Below, piece by piece: positions 32,001 to 39,494 of a stretch of 39,981 nucleotides of DNA. Each line of letters begins with the position of its first letter. Within the stretch, counting starts at the first letter, position 1. The notes below the pieces were generated by a model that was given only the letters and a program-made list of their open reading frames with translations, had not been told where the DNA came from and searched no databases. The stretch comes from a virus. Made by a program: the position numbers and the translations under genes. The stretch covers positions 1 to 39,981 of the IMG/VR virus record IMGVR_UViG_3300027754_000202; one strand, written 5' to 3'.

Positions 32001-33096
32001 CATACAATTGTTCTGTGGCGTTGGTACCATCCGGTCCCACGATCAATTCGCTGCTCATAAGCTCTTTGAGCTTGTTCAGTTGTTCAGGAGTTTCGGGCAG
32101 GCTCCAGGTACCTTCTGCTAAGGTGTTCATCCAGTTTTCAAATATGTCAGCTTCTTTCATTTCACGTCCTCGTTGTATTTTTGCCAACAGCGGTAGAGCT
32201 TGCTCAATCCTGTTGTCAATGGTCTGTTCTACGAACAGTGTTTTGATATCTTCTACCAATTGGTCTTGTTCTGTAATGTCTGCAGGATGCCAAGATTCAA
32301 AGTAAGCACTATAGCCACGTGGGCCGGATAGTCGCTTGATGCTTTCTCTCAAGGACTTGTAGTAGATTTGCGCACCTTCTACCACACCTTGTTTGACGCC
32401 TTCCAACACACGCCCTTGGCTAGCACGGTTAAAACGTGCGAGAACCTTGAGTTCTGTGATCATTTCGCAAATGTGATTGCCACGCACATCATAGGGCTTG
32501 CCACCTTGACGCACATGTTCTAACATGGCTCTGCCGCCTGCTAGATTGACGAATGGCAGTCGATATCGTTCACCATCTGCTGTTTCCACAAAGATGCTTT
32601 CCACATAACGGAAACGTGCATCATTCTCGCCTAGATTACGATTGTGTCGGATCATCAACCTTGCTTCAGTAGGCTCACCGGCGTAGCTGATTCTGCGTGT
32701 GCCGTAGTAGCCTTCGAACAGGCCTTCTTTGATGGCTGCTAGACCTTGCATGGTGTACTTGAGCTTGCTTATGTCATCGCCGGTGTAGGTCCAACGATGG
32801 GCATTGGCAAATTGGCTCAGTTGTTGTTGGAATTCAAACCATTCGTTTTTGTCCTGGTCTTCCATGCCGCGGCCTAGATTGTTACCAAACATGGCTTTCA
32901 AGTCATTACCCACGTCCAGTATGATTACCATGGTACCGTAGTTTTTACCACTGGCAGCAGTGTAATCGATTTTGAATAGTTTGGCATCTTTTGGCTCGCA
33001 TCCGTCGTTGCCCGCTGCGTCCCGTAATTCCGGGTCGTATCCGCGGGTGACCAGTAGGTCATTCAGTTGCTGAGCGATATTGTTGTCTTGTGCCAT
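29029..33096 (-). CDS. Large virion-type protein with tandem repeats, 1355 aa
   Basis: The longest gene. Residues 1-250 look globular and conserved (GDDISKLKYTMQGL, EARLMIRHNRNLGENDARFR, LPFVNLAGGRAMLEHVRQGG). The middle is helical and charged, and the C-terminal third is low-complexity (Gly/Pro/Gln/Asp/Tyr). A cysteine/histidine cluster (C-x8-C-x2-H-x5-C, with EYCPVHGLKEC) near residue 785 could bind zinc. Residues 871-960 are a 45-residue unit repeated twice. DQS(S/D)AETARLGR occurs twice near the end. Several L-x-E sites fit prohead-protease cleavage. It is next to the terminase and has a C-TAAATA late motif 7 bases before the ATG. A structural or packaged role is inferred. Confidence 0.7.
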   Translation of the reverse strand: MAQDNNIAQQLNDLLVTRGYDPELRDAAGNDGCEPKDAKLFKIDYTAASGKNYGTMVIILDVGNDLKAMFGNNLGRGMEDQDKNEWFEFQQQLSQFANAHRWTYTGDDISKLKYTMQGLAAIKEGLFEGYYGTRRISYAGEPTEARLMIRHNRNLGENDARFRYVESIFVETADGERYRLPFVNLAGGRAMLEHVRQGGKPYDVRGNHICEMITELKVLARFNRASQGRVLEGVKQGVVEGAQIYYKSLRESIKRLSGPRGYSAYFESWHPADITEQDQLVEDIKTLFVEQTIDNRIEQALPLLAKIQRGREMKEADIFENWMNTLAEGTWSLPETPEQLNKLKELMSSELIVGPDGTNATEQLYDLVGDDLLFDRISELAAQDPRANLWDDSVVQARMQELGIQMPDRAEPDMDAQPQQAMAEAGFPGAPDVEMPPMEPSGDPQRDELKQEYMDLHREIKSLVDLQYNSKSNEEKMQAKARIKQLNDRADEIYAILEPRQPPNEWQKKKYGFDDNWNKVNQGMAEADNIAAFESLRRMASLAGVPLAENALNDSGSTLGHIIQTYQEDVRDFIKHGSMSDHLYDELYDYYFDAMPYGVKKARTGDPHEWIGDRFYDDMQGHPIVDECLGGIVGEAMVDEAQPQSEIMRRNPKGFPVTATPLASPDARRVGALDLTGQQSMPQQDYIYKDNPIDALATVRQNAGILTPAVPTATSKSDPFSMLSPSLQAEITRDQQTQNQKDRIERMRQDMPDTTPGNTTGASGYYDSNGVLRIDMSAGLEESAPLEECNYTMENEYCPVHGLKECWLEEMNLSILATGSRLIEDLDEDSAISGPPGGKVRAMGTKVFKRGPDTPGQYDGKAGYFAHPDFVDATRSAADNDRAKRISDWETQTGQDEPRLIGAQSRPIPPRTPTPRDATRSQADNDRAKRISDWETQTGQDEPRLIGAQSRPIPPRTPTPRTSTAVAKPVPGAKITATDLPDEVDDQGRQYFQNYVIDTDGKQIPRIRVDGVGRTQDEPMDEGGMPGMGAALRGAGELGGKAANAVKDMITKISPGHPDYPLLQAARNQEQGNMKVWNKRYPDTPWTSQSDTDLLKSFNHDQNVQKGFGQFQRDAMPNDYSPTGYTRAQKSKGAAIDAQNSMQGNQDLFKNAYGIDEADMMNPEIPKDFGSPEHLAHLAGLGKALQAGDRSALGKSNAALAAAQVGQGKTPWEPAPTPSFSTPGAAHDGQQGYDYQEEEPKGQAHSGQGGYNYYDYDDADQSSAETARLGRLRNPNVDPALAHMLINPNNPDAFAMQRDDEPDQSDAETARLGRAGASADSEFVHAPGEAGRSINYESREGDALLARIKSLAMLR
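30215..30484 (-). repeat. 135-bp direct tandem duplication in the 1355-aa gene
   Basis: Copies 30215-30349 and 30350-30484. The first 116 bases are identical by reading and the differences lie at the end of the unit. Each encodes a 45-residue unit containing DATRS-ADNDRAKRISDWE and ending PIPPRTPTPR. The high identity points to recent duplication. Confidence 0.9.
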
Positions 33097-33103
33097 GATT
33101 GTT

Positions 33104-33111
33104 TATTTAGT
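33104..33111 (-). promoter_or_regulatory. Late-promoter-like motif (ACTAAATA), 1355-aa gene
   Basis: C-TAAATA type late motif, seven bases before the ATG at 33096, predicting a leader of no more than about two bases. No Shine-Dalgarno is seen. Confidence 0.45.
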
Positions 33112-33112
33112 T

Positions 33113-34696
33113 TCAACGCATGATTGATATAAATGGCATGGGTTCGATTATGACATCGCCATGATCCTTGAGATGTGTGTCTAACTCCACATGATATGTC
33201 TGTAACATCACCAACATACGCACAGCTAGCAATGTGGCCATGACCAAATCATCGGTTTCTCCGGGCTTGGCAGCAAAGCTAGTGCCATGTGCCACAAATG
33301 TTTTGAGCTCGGAAATCAGCGGCGAACTTTGGATTTTCATCCTGCCGGACTCGATCAGGATCTTGGCCTTGTTGCAGGCCATGATTTTGCTTTTGTTTGT
33401 GGTAGTAAAACCCTTGCGGATCCTGCGTCCGGCTGTGCCTTGCACTGAGTTGTCGCTGAGGAAATAGCCCGGAATGTTTTCTTCGCCGTATTCTGCAATA
33501 GATATCAATGCTGCTTCACCCAGTGTGTTGTTTTCCACTGAGTAGTAGATCTTGCTGGCATCTTTTACTACTGCATTGATTTCTTTGATGATGTCCACTA
33601 GTATTTTAACTTGGGTGGGCACATCTGTACGATCATGCCGCCATTCAGCCACCTGTATGGTGGTTTCGGCTTCAATCACCTGTATGGCACTAGGGTCGCC
33701 GCCGGTGCCCAGGCTGGGATCCAAGGCCACAATGTACATCTTGTCCTTGCTGGGTTCTTTGTACCAGCGCACCTGCCCAGTTTTACGCAGCGGCTCGCGC
33801 CCTTCAAGATCCAATAATTTAATTGGAGAGATTAATGTTTCATCATTGATAACAAATTCACAATTCATCTCGCGGCGGAAACGATCTTCACCTAGTGCTG
33901 CACGTTGTTGATCGGCCCAGGCATCATCACGATCAGGATGCTCATTCCAGTAGCTGCGGAATGCTCTGAATCCATTGGTGCCCAACACAGTTTGATTGCC
34001 GTATTCGTCTACGGTTTTGTTGGCACCTTTCCACAAGAACGCAAACTGATCTTCGTCTGAGTTGGGAGTGCTTGTGATAATGGCTTTACCACCTGTGGCC
34101 AGTGTGGGCGATATTGAAGTCCAGAATTCTTTGGCAATGGTTGGACGAACAAATGCAAACTCGTCGCAGTACAGCAGCGAAATACTCATACCACGACCGG
34201 TATTTTCTGTAGTGGTAGCACTGACAATACGACTACCATTGTCAAATTCCAAACTGCCTTTGTTGTAGCTGGTGGCACCTGCACGTATGTGATTGGGGCA
34301 CAGCTCGTACGCATAGCGAATACGTTGCATGATCTCCTGAGCACCTGTGTATTTGTGTGCAGCAATCAACACAGTGGAGTCTGGCACAAACATGGCGTAC
34401 CACAACAAATAACCAGCAGCCGACGTCGATTTGCCTGTTTGTCGCGGCATCATGCTGATGCTGTATCTGTAGTTGTGGTAGGTATCAATCAGTCTGGTTT
34501 GATATTCAAAAGGAGAATATCGCATCTTGCCACGTATGGGATGTTGGATGTGAAAAAAATGATCCATGAAGTACAATGGACCGGTTACAGGATCAGCACA
34601 CAGCATGAATTCTGTGATCTCTTGTTCGGTGTAGGTCTCGCGACGATGCGGAGCCTTGACCAACACGGTTTCTAAATTATTTTTTGGCAATATCAT
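33113..34696 (-). CDS. 17: Large terminase subunit, gp17 type
   Basis: The DNA-packaging motor and head-full nuclease. ATPase domain: adenine-binding FEYQTRLID, Walker A MPRQTGKS (83-90), Walker B LLYCDE (174-179) and coupling motif IITSTPNSDED. Nuclease domain: MYIVALDPSLGTGGD (D326), SVENNTLGEAAL and the C-terminal GETDDLVMA carrying further metal-binding acids. The 527-aa length fits the family (T4 gp17 is 610 aa). The ATG overlaps the stop of the SGNH gene by 20 bases. Confidence 0.95.
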   Translation of the reverse strand: MILPKNNLETVLVKAPHRRETYTEQEITEFMLCADPVTGPLYFMDHFFHIQHPIRGKMRYSPFEYQTRLIDTYHNYRYSISMMPRQTGKSTSAAGYLLWYAMFVPDSTVLIAAHKYTGAQEIMQRIRYAYELCPNHIRAGATSYNKGSLEFDNGSRIVSATTTENTGRGMSISLLYCDEFAFVRPTIAKEFWTSISPTLATGGKAIITSTPNSDEDQFAFLWKGANKTVDEYGNQTVLGTNGFRAFRSYWNEHPDRDDAWADQQRAALGEDRFRREMNCEFVINDETLISPIKLLDLEGREPLRKTGQVRWYKEPSKDKMYIVALDPSLGTGGDPSAIQVIEAETTIQVAEWRHDRTDVPTQVKILVDIIKEINAVVKDASKIYYSVENNTLGEAALISIAEYGEENIPGYFLSDNSVQGTAGRRIRKGFTTTNKSKIMACNKAKILIESGRMKIQSSPLISELKTFVAHGTSFAAKPGETDDLVMATLLAVRMLVMLQTYHVELDTHLKDHGDVIIEPMPFISIMR

Positions 34697-35438
34697 CTAT
34701 TATCTTTTCTGCAAACAGCCTATGGCCCCGGGGTCCAGCATGCATACGATCTCTTGCGTATTCTACTTCTTCACGACTTTTAGCAAACCAATCATGTGCG
34801 TTGTAGGTCAAACACTTGATCCCCAGTTCAGCACATAGTCCTTGCACAGCCAATCGGTTGCGCGAGTTATTTAACTCTGCGTTGCGGTCATTTAAAAACC
34901 AATTCTTGACAAAATCATTGGTTTCAGTTTGTCCCGACTCATGCCCGGGCATGTATGTTTCATGTGGCAACTGCCGGTCTTCGGTTATGAGATCAAATCT
35001 ATGCCGGGGCGGTGCTGCCATCACTACCCATCGGGGTCGTAATACCGGTAGCCAATAGCTGGCCAACATAAAACAGGTATCTGCGCTGAATCCGGGCCAG
35101 GCCAGATTGTAGTTTTTCAATCCTGTGGCCCGTGATACCAAATATGACCAGGTAGCGGTTTCCGGCAGACCAACACCAGCTGTGTAACTGCATCCTAAAG
35201 ACACCATGCTGGCAGCAGCAGGATCAAATTCTTCTGATCTGAATCCGTTGCTGTTTATACGATAGGTTATGGCTCCCGGTTCAAGCCATCCTTTGCTGCG
35301 GAAATATTCGTGAAACTCTGGATTATGATCCAGTTGGCGGAAATTCTCTTCTGTGTCGGTGGGCAACCACGCTATGGTTTGTGCAGCATACTTCATGCCA
35401 AAATGCCAAGGCGCTTTAGTTTTCATTTGCATTCTCAT
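34677..35438 (-). CDS. SGNH-hydrolase-like esterase, 253 aa
   Basis: VSLGCSYTAGVGLPE (79-93) is block I, with S84 as the candidate nucleophile (GCS in place of GDS). NYNLAWPGFSADT supplies the glycine block, and the C-terminal DRMHAGPRGH gives the DxxH dyad (D230, H233). SGNH enzymes remove acetyl or acyl groups from carbohydrates or lipids, so modification of a surface glycan is plausible. It is coupled between a radical SAM gene (23-base overlap) and the terminase gene. Confidence 0.7.
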   Translation of the reverse strand: MRMQMKTKAPWHFGMKYAAQTIAWLPTDTEENFRQLDHNPEFHEYFRSKGWLEPGAITYRINSNGFRSEEFDPAAASMVSLGCSYTAGVGLPETATWSYLVSRATGLKNYNLAWPGFSADTCFMLASYWLPVLRPRWVVMAAPPRHRFDLITEDRQLPHETYMPGHESGQTETNDFVKNWFLNDRNAELNNSRNRLAVQGLCAELGIKCLTYNAHDWFAKSREEVEYARDRMHAGPRGHRLFAEKIIDDIAKK

Positions 35439-36591
35439 TTAATATAGTTGCCATTGCGGGCCATAGATCCGCAAAGCTGACTGATTTTTTTAGCAATACC
35501 TCGGTCTCGGTGTGCCAGGTCACAGTGCGTTTTGCGATACCATCTTGATGTTTGATATAACTAGGATCTGCCAAAGTATGTCTATAGCTTTTTAACACAT
35601 GAGTAGATAGATTAGTGCGATCATCATATTTGGCTATGATGCGATCTATCTCTTGTATGGCTAATTGTCGTAATTGTGCAGAATGTCGGCGGATGTCCAA
35701 TTCAACAGGATCGTTGAGTTCGCACCAATAGATTCCTAAATCTTCCTTATCACAAAATTCATAGTATTCTTCAAGATCCAATGCACAATAGATAGAATAA
35801 GCAGGATGGGCATTCACTCGCACACCATCTTGTTTCATCACACGTATATTTTTTACAAATTGCACCCAGTTAGCGCCGTTTCTAACATATTCAAATTTTT
35901 GCTCGTTGGCATTGTCAAAACTGATCTGCCATTCAACATCGGGCCAGGTACGCAACAATTGATAGACGGGATTTGCAGTGATGTCCATACTGAGATTTGT
36001 TGTGACCATCACACGTACTTTGTCAGGATTTAGATAACTTAAAAATGTATCTAGCCCTTTCTGTAACAGTGGTTCTCCGCCTCCAAGGCTGAGTCCTTGT
36101 ATGTTGTGCCCTTGTGTTTTTACCAGATCTATTAGATCCTCATGTTCGTTTTTTACATGGTTGATAGGTATCTTTCGAACACTCTGCCATGCTGTGGATG
36201 TTTGTGGATTGCAATACACACAGGTTAGATTGCATAAATTGCTCCAATTAACCACAAGATGTTCTAGTTTAAAAAAATCTGGATCTCGGTTGATCGATGC
36301 CAGGGTATCTTCACTCGCAATTCTCACAGTTCTTCCACTAGCGCCTGTAGTTTCTTCCAGTCTCTTGCACCAGCTGCATCCAGAATGCCACTCACCTTTT
36401 GCCATAGCCGTTCGCATATCAGTAACGATCGGACCGTGTATGATTTCTTGGATGGATGTTTTTTTGTTGTTGCCAATCATTTCCACACAATGAAAGCAAG
36501 GGCTCACCGCACCAGCTTGATTGATGTTGAGACTGGTCCAAGGTGCTGGACAGAATGTAGGACTATCTGAAATCATTTTGCTATCAACCAT
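35416..36591 (-). CDS. Radical SAM protein, N-terminal twitch type, 391 aa
   Basis: N-terminal TFCPAPWTSLNINQAGAVSP and CFHC (C14, C32, C35), then HSGCSWCKRLEE (C72, C75) for an auxiliary cluster. The radical SAM motif is CNLTCVYC (C120, C124, C127), and GGEPLLQK lies in the barrel. The conserved cysteine layout is shared with the other two radical SAM proteins here. The substrate is unknown; a peptide or nucleotide-sugar modification is possible. The ATG at 36591 overlaps the oxygenase gene by 19 bases; an internal ATG at 36576 gives an ATGA overlap and is an alternative. Confidence 0.85.
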   Translation of the reverse strand: MVDSKMISDSPTFCPAPWTSLNINQAGAVSPCFHCVEMIGNNKKTSIQEIIHGPIVTDMRTAMAKGEWHSGCSWCKRLEETTGASGRTVRIASEDTLASINRDPDFFKLEHLVVNWSNLCNLTCVYCNPQTSTAWQSVRKIPINHVKNEHEDLIDLVKTQGHNIQGLSLGGGEPLLQKGLDTFLSYLNPDKVRVMVTTNLSMDITANPVYQLLRTWPDVEWQISFDNANEQKFEYVRNGANWVQFVKNIRVMKQDGVRVNAHPAYSIYCALDLEEYYEFCDKEDLGIYWCELNDPVELDIRRHSAQLRQLAIQEIDRIIAKYDDRTNLSTHVLKSYRHTLADPSYIKHQDGIAKRTVTWHTETEVLLKKSVSFADLWPAMATILNENANEN

Positions 36592-37124
36592 GAATAAGAA
36601 CTCACTCTAAAGGAATCAGCAGGTACAGGAGTCAGCATGCCATGCCATTGTAATTTTCTGTAACCAGTTGTGTCAGGATTGTTTATCATGATGTATCCTG
36701 CATTTGCTACAACTTCAAATTGATGTCTTGGTGCGGCGGAATCTTTGTAATGATAAAATGCAGTACCGAGATTGTGACCGATCCATGTCATCTGCATGGC
36801 TCCGGGCATTTCTCCATCGGTGTGTATGCTGCAAATGAATCCCGGTTGATCTACCCACCAGGCTGTGCCTTGGTATTTCTCAATCGGGCTATCTAGTGTA
36901 GCACCAATATCGGGCCATAGTTCTTGACAACATTGATCCCATTCTTGATTCCACTCCAATGCTTGATTGTTGATCCGTCGTCTTGCCCAGTTTTCTTGGC
37001 CTTCTTGTGGTTGCCAAGGCAAATTCATCCAATCAGTCGTGAGTATTTTTTCCACTAGCGAATGTGGGAAAACATCCGTCACACGGAATAGATTGTGATC
37101 TTGATCGACTGCGGTTATTTGCAT
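36573..37124 (-). CDS. 2-oxoglutarate/Fe(II) oxygenase-like protein, 183 aa
   Basis: A double-stranded beta-helix oxygenase pattern: SIHTDGEMPGAMQMTWIG gives the H-x-D iron ligands (H101, D103), QWHGMLTPV gives the distal histidine (H161), and SFRVSSYSWL an arginine (R173) to hold 2-oxoglutarate. Such enzymes hydroxylate or demethylate proteins, nucleic acids or small molecules. Located between two radical SAM genes with overlaps on both sides, it may act on the same product. The start at 37124 is chosen; an in-frame ATG at 37145 would lengthen the overlap with the radical SAM gene to 31 bases. Confidence 0.72.
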   Translation of the reverse strand: MQITAVDQDHNLFRVTDVFPHSLVEKILTTDWMNLPWQPQEGQENWARRRINNQALEWNQEWDQCCQELWPDIGATLDSPIEKYQGTAWWVDQPGFICSIHTDGEMPGAMQMTWIGHNLGTAFYHYKDSAAPRHQFEVVANAGYIMINNPDTTGYRKLQWHGMLTPVPADSFRVSSYSWLIAK

Positions 37125-38257
37125 AGGTGCGCCAGTTCCGGCCATAATTGCACAAACTCACCTGTCTTGTCTGTGTGATACACCTGTTCAATGTCATGCA
37201 TGTGCTGTTGAAATTGCTTTGAAATCTCCGGATCAGATGATGTGATCTGTTGGTATGTGGCCAATGCTCGATCAAAAAATTGCTGTTCTGCCGACATAGC
37301 GATTCCCAATGCATAGAATCGTTTGATTTCATCAATGGCTGCGGCTGCAACTGCTGGTCCATGTAAAAATGGATCAAGATATCGTGGGTGGAACAAATTC
37401 TGCCAAAGCACGGTGGTGTTTGTTTCTTCGGCCAATTGTCTGAGCTCACAGATGCGTGTGGCATTGTAGATACTATACACAGCGTGGATTCCGCCATGAT
37501 GTCCCATGGTATCCATCAGCTGCCGGACCTTGAGAAGATTTTGTTTGACCATTGGCCAACTGGCCCCATGCCGTACATATTCCATCTGAGAGCCTGTATT
37601 GTCAAAGCTCATGCTCCACCCTACTCGATTGCGTGTGGATAATTTTTGGAATATCTTGTTGTTGTCTAGATCCACACTCAAGTTGGTGATCAAAGTGACC
37701 AGAGCATGCTTGGGTATCACATCCAACAAACGATCGTTCTCAGGAAGCAACAACGGTTCTCCGCCTACTAGTGCTACTTCGTGTATGTGTTCGTGATGCT
37801 GTGCCAAGAAGTCACAAACTGAATCATAGTATGATCTTGTGCCAGATTTGAACGGAATACCTTTGATACCGGCCCACTTTGAACTGCATGCTTCTCCGCA
37901 ATAGTTACAGCTGAGATTGCAAGTGGTGTTCCATCGCACATCCACAATAACAGGATAGTGATATTGGTCACCGGCTGTGGCATAATCAAAATTGGCATTG
38001 ACATTGTTATGCCATTGCCGTTCAGAGTTGGCACCAAATCTTTCTGCCTGCACACAATTGGAGCAATATTTGTGAGCAATACCTTGTGACAAGCTGTCAC
38101 GTATGCTTTTCATCTGACTGCCGTTGAGGATTTCTATTATGCCATGCTGATCGAGGTTTCCAAGAATATCTGGATCACCGGCACAGCAAGTTTTGACATT
38201 GCCTTGAGGGTTGATATGCAGCCCGCGCCATGGGGCTGCACAATAGAAATCGGTCAT
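37115..38257 (-). CDS. Radical SAM protein, N-terminal twitch type, 380 aa
   Basis: N-terminal FYCAAPWRGLHINPQGN (C6) and CC (24-25), then HKYCSNCVQAERFG (C65, C68). The radical SAM motif is CNLSCNYC (C113, C117, C120), and GGEPLLLPE lies in the barrel. Its architecture matches the other two paralogs. A late-promoter-like CGTAAATA ends four bases before the ATG and no Shine-Dalgarno is visible, so it heads a leaderless late transcript through the oxygenase, second radical SAM, SGNH and terminase genes. Confidence 0.86.
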   Translation of the reverse strand: MTDFYCAAPWRGLHINPQGNVKTCCAGDPDILGNLDQHGIIEILNGSQMKSIRDSLSQGIAHKYCSNCVQAERFGANSERQWHNNVNANFDYATAGDQYHYPVIVDVRWNTTCNLSCNYCGEACSSKWAGIKGIPFKSGTRSYYDSVCDFLAQHHEHIHEVALVGGEPLLLPENDRLLDVIPKHALVTLITNLSVDLDNNKIFQKLSTRNRVGWSMSFDNTGSQMEYVRHGASWPMVKQNLLKVRQLMDTMGHHGGIHAVYSIYNATRICELRQLAEETNTTVLWQNLFHPRYLDPFLHGPAVAAAAIDEIKRFYALGIAMSAEQQFFDRALATYQQITSSDPEISKQFQQHMHDIEQVYHTDKTGEFVQLWPELAHLCK

Positions 38258-38261
38258 GCAG

Positions 38262-38269
38262 TATTTACG
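38262..38269 (-). promoter_or_regulatory. Late-promoter-like motif (CGTAAATA)
   Basis: Two mismatches from TATAAATA, four bases before the ATG at 38257. The geometry matches the other leaderless late candidates. Confidence 0.4.
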
Positions 38270-38290
38270 ACATGCCTGTTTGGACAGATT

Positions 38291-39106
38291 TTAATCGTCT
38301 GCTGCGCCGCATTTGGCACGTTTGGCTCGGGTGAGAGCACCAAAATCCACTGCCCATTCTTTGCCGGGTGCCAGTTCAACAGCGCCAGGAGGAAATGCAA
38401 ATTCTACACCGGCTGAGCTTTCAATCATGTCAATGGGCAATCTGAAACGAGTTAGATCATTGCCCAGATTGGGATATGGTGCTATATGTGGAAATGCCCA
38501 TCCGGCTATTTCCTTGGTCTTGTTGTTGATAACGATCTTGTAGAAGCCATGTGGCACAACCACGCCCTTGCCAATTCGCTTGTCTGTGGCATCATATGTA
38601 CTGCCGGCGATGATAGTATATGCTTGATTGTGCTGTACTGCCCAGCCACGTACTGATGTTTCCAGCAATTTCCAGATGCCGCGGTTCAAGCTGCCTGCTT
38701 GTGGGCTCATGTTGGTCATCAAGAAACTTTCGTATTCCACTTGCTGATCCCAGCTGAGATCGCCATCGGGTGCCATGTGACCTTTGTCGTATCCTGTGCC
38801 AGCATAGTCATCAGGTGTGGCTCCATTCATAATACTTTGATCCACTGCAAAAGCATTGGTACGAGCAACACACCCCAGTGCGTTGGGCGGAGTGAGTGTG
38901 TAGGCCACATAGTTAGGGATTTTGGCCTGTGCGTCGTAGGCCACGAGATATGCCTGCCGGCAGATGGGTTGCAGTTGGCGTTCAGTTTTTGCAAATCCAT
39001 ATGGTTGATGCACTCGGCACATGGGCAACGGATTCGCCGGGCGTTGAGTCCATGCCTGTGCCAGATTAACGGTTGCGAGCAACAGTACCAAGAGTAGTTT
39101 TTTCAT
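38291..39106 (-). CDS. Secreted DNA/RNA non-specific endonuclease, NUC1/EndoG type, 271 aa
   Basis: An N-terminal signal peptide is clear: MKKLLLVLLLATVNLAQA, with a likely cut after A18. The nuclease core has DKGHMAPDGD (107-116, general base H110; the family usually reads DRGH), and LMTNMSPQAGSLNRGIWKLLE (N141 and neighbours, Mg ligand). Four cysteines (30, 49, 79, 265) could form disulfides outside the cytoplasm. It would act in the periplasm or outside the cell on DNA or RNA. The gene lies between capsid-targeted candidates and the radical SAM operon. Confidence 0.87.
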   Translation of the reverse strand: MKKLLLVLLLATVNLAQAWTQRPANPLPMCRVHQPYGFAKTERQLQPICRQAYLVAYDAQAKIPNYVAYTLTPPNALGCVARTNAFAVDQSIMNGATPDDYAGTGYDKGHMAPDGDLSWDQQVEYESFLMTNMSPQAGSLNRGIWKLLETSVRGWAVQHNQAYTIIAGSTYDATDKRIGKGVVVPHGFYKIVINNKTKEIAGWAFPHIAPYPNLGNDLTRFRLPIDMIESSAGVEFAFPPGAVELAPGKEWAVDFGALTRAKRAKCGAADD

Positions 39107-39113
39107 GTTAAAA

Positions 39114-39494
39114 TTAATAACCTTTGAAGGGCCGGACTGGGCTGGTGTGATTTACTGATGCAGGTTCTAAGCTGTTTGGCGTGCTTATTTGTACTTTTTT
39201 AGCAGGCAAGCCAGCCATTTTCAATGCTTGATCAATCACTGGTTCAACGCTGGCATTAAATCCTGCAATTACTGCATCTTCACCAAATGCTGCTTGTGCA
39301 GACCAGGCAGGTAGTTTGTCGGTGATGCCATCTGTTCCGGCATCACTTCTGGCACGGGCCATAGCCACACCCAGTCTGTAGATCTGATATGGGTCGCTGG
39401 ATTTTACTCCAGGCAACACAAACACATGATTCATGGGATCTGCTTGCTCCGGAGGTAAAGTTTTTTCTTCGGTTATAAACTCTCGAGCTCTCAT
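39114..39494 (-). CDS. Putative capsid-packaged protein with CTS-like N terminus, 126 aa
   Basis: The N terminus MRAREFITE|E closely resembles the capsid-targeting sequence of T4 internal proteins (MKTYQEFIAE), with an I-x-E site where a gp21-type protease would cut. The rest is a small helical domain (DPYQIYRLGVAMARARSDAG) that ends NHTSPVRPFKGY. It is paralogous to the protein encoded immediately upstream: same leader, same Y-x-L-x-R core and same SPV-F-GY tail. Being packaged in the head is inferred from the leader only. The ATG overlaps the previous stop by 4 bases. Confidence 0.65.
   Translation of the reverse strand: MRAREFITEEKTLPPEQADPMNHVFVLPGVKSSDPYQIYRLGVAMARARSDAGTDGITDKLPAWSAQAAFGEDAVIAGFNASVEPVIDQALKMAGLPAKKVQISTPNSLEPASVNHTSPVRPFKGY

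Noticed and set aside
31605-32030. 141-codon ORF in a second frame of the 1355-aa gene
   Set aside because: Its composition is that of a shifted frame (many Cys, Trp and Lys), with no promoter or Shine-Dalgarno.
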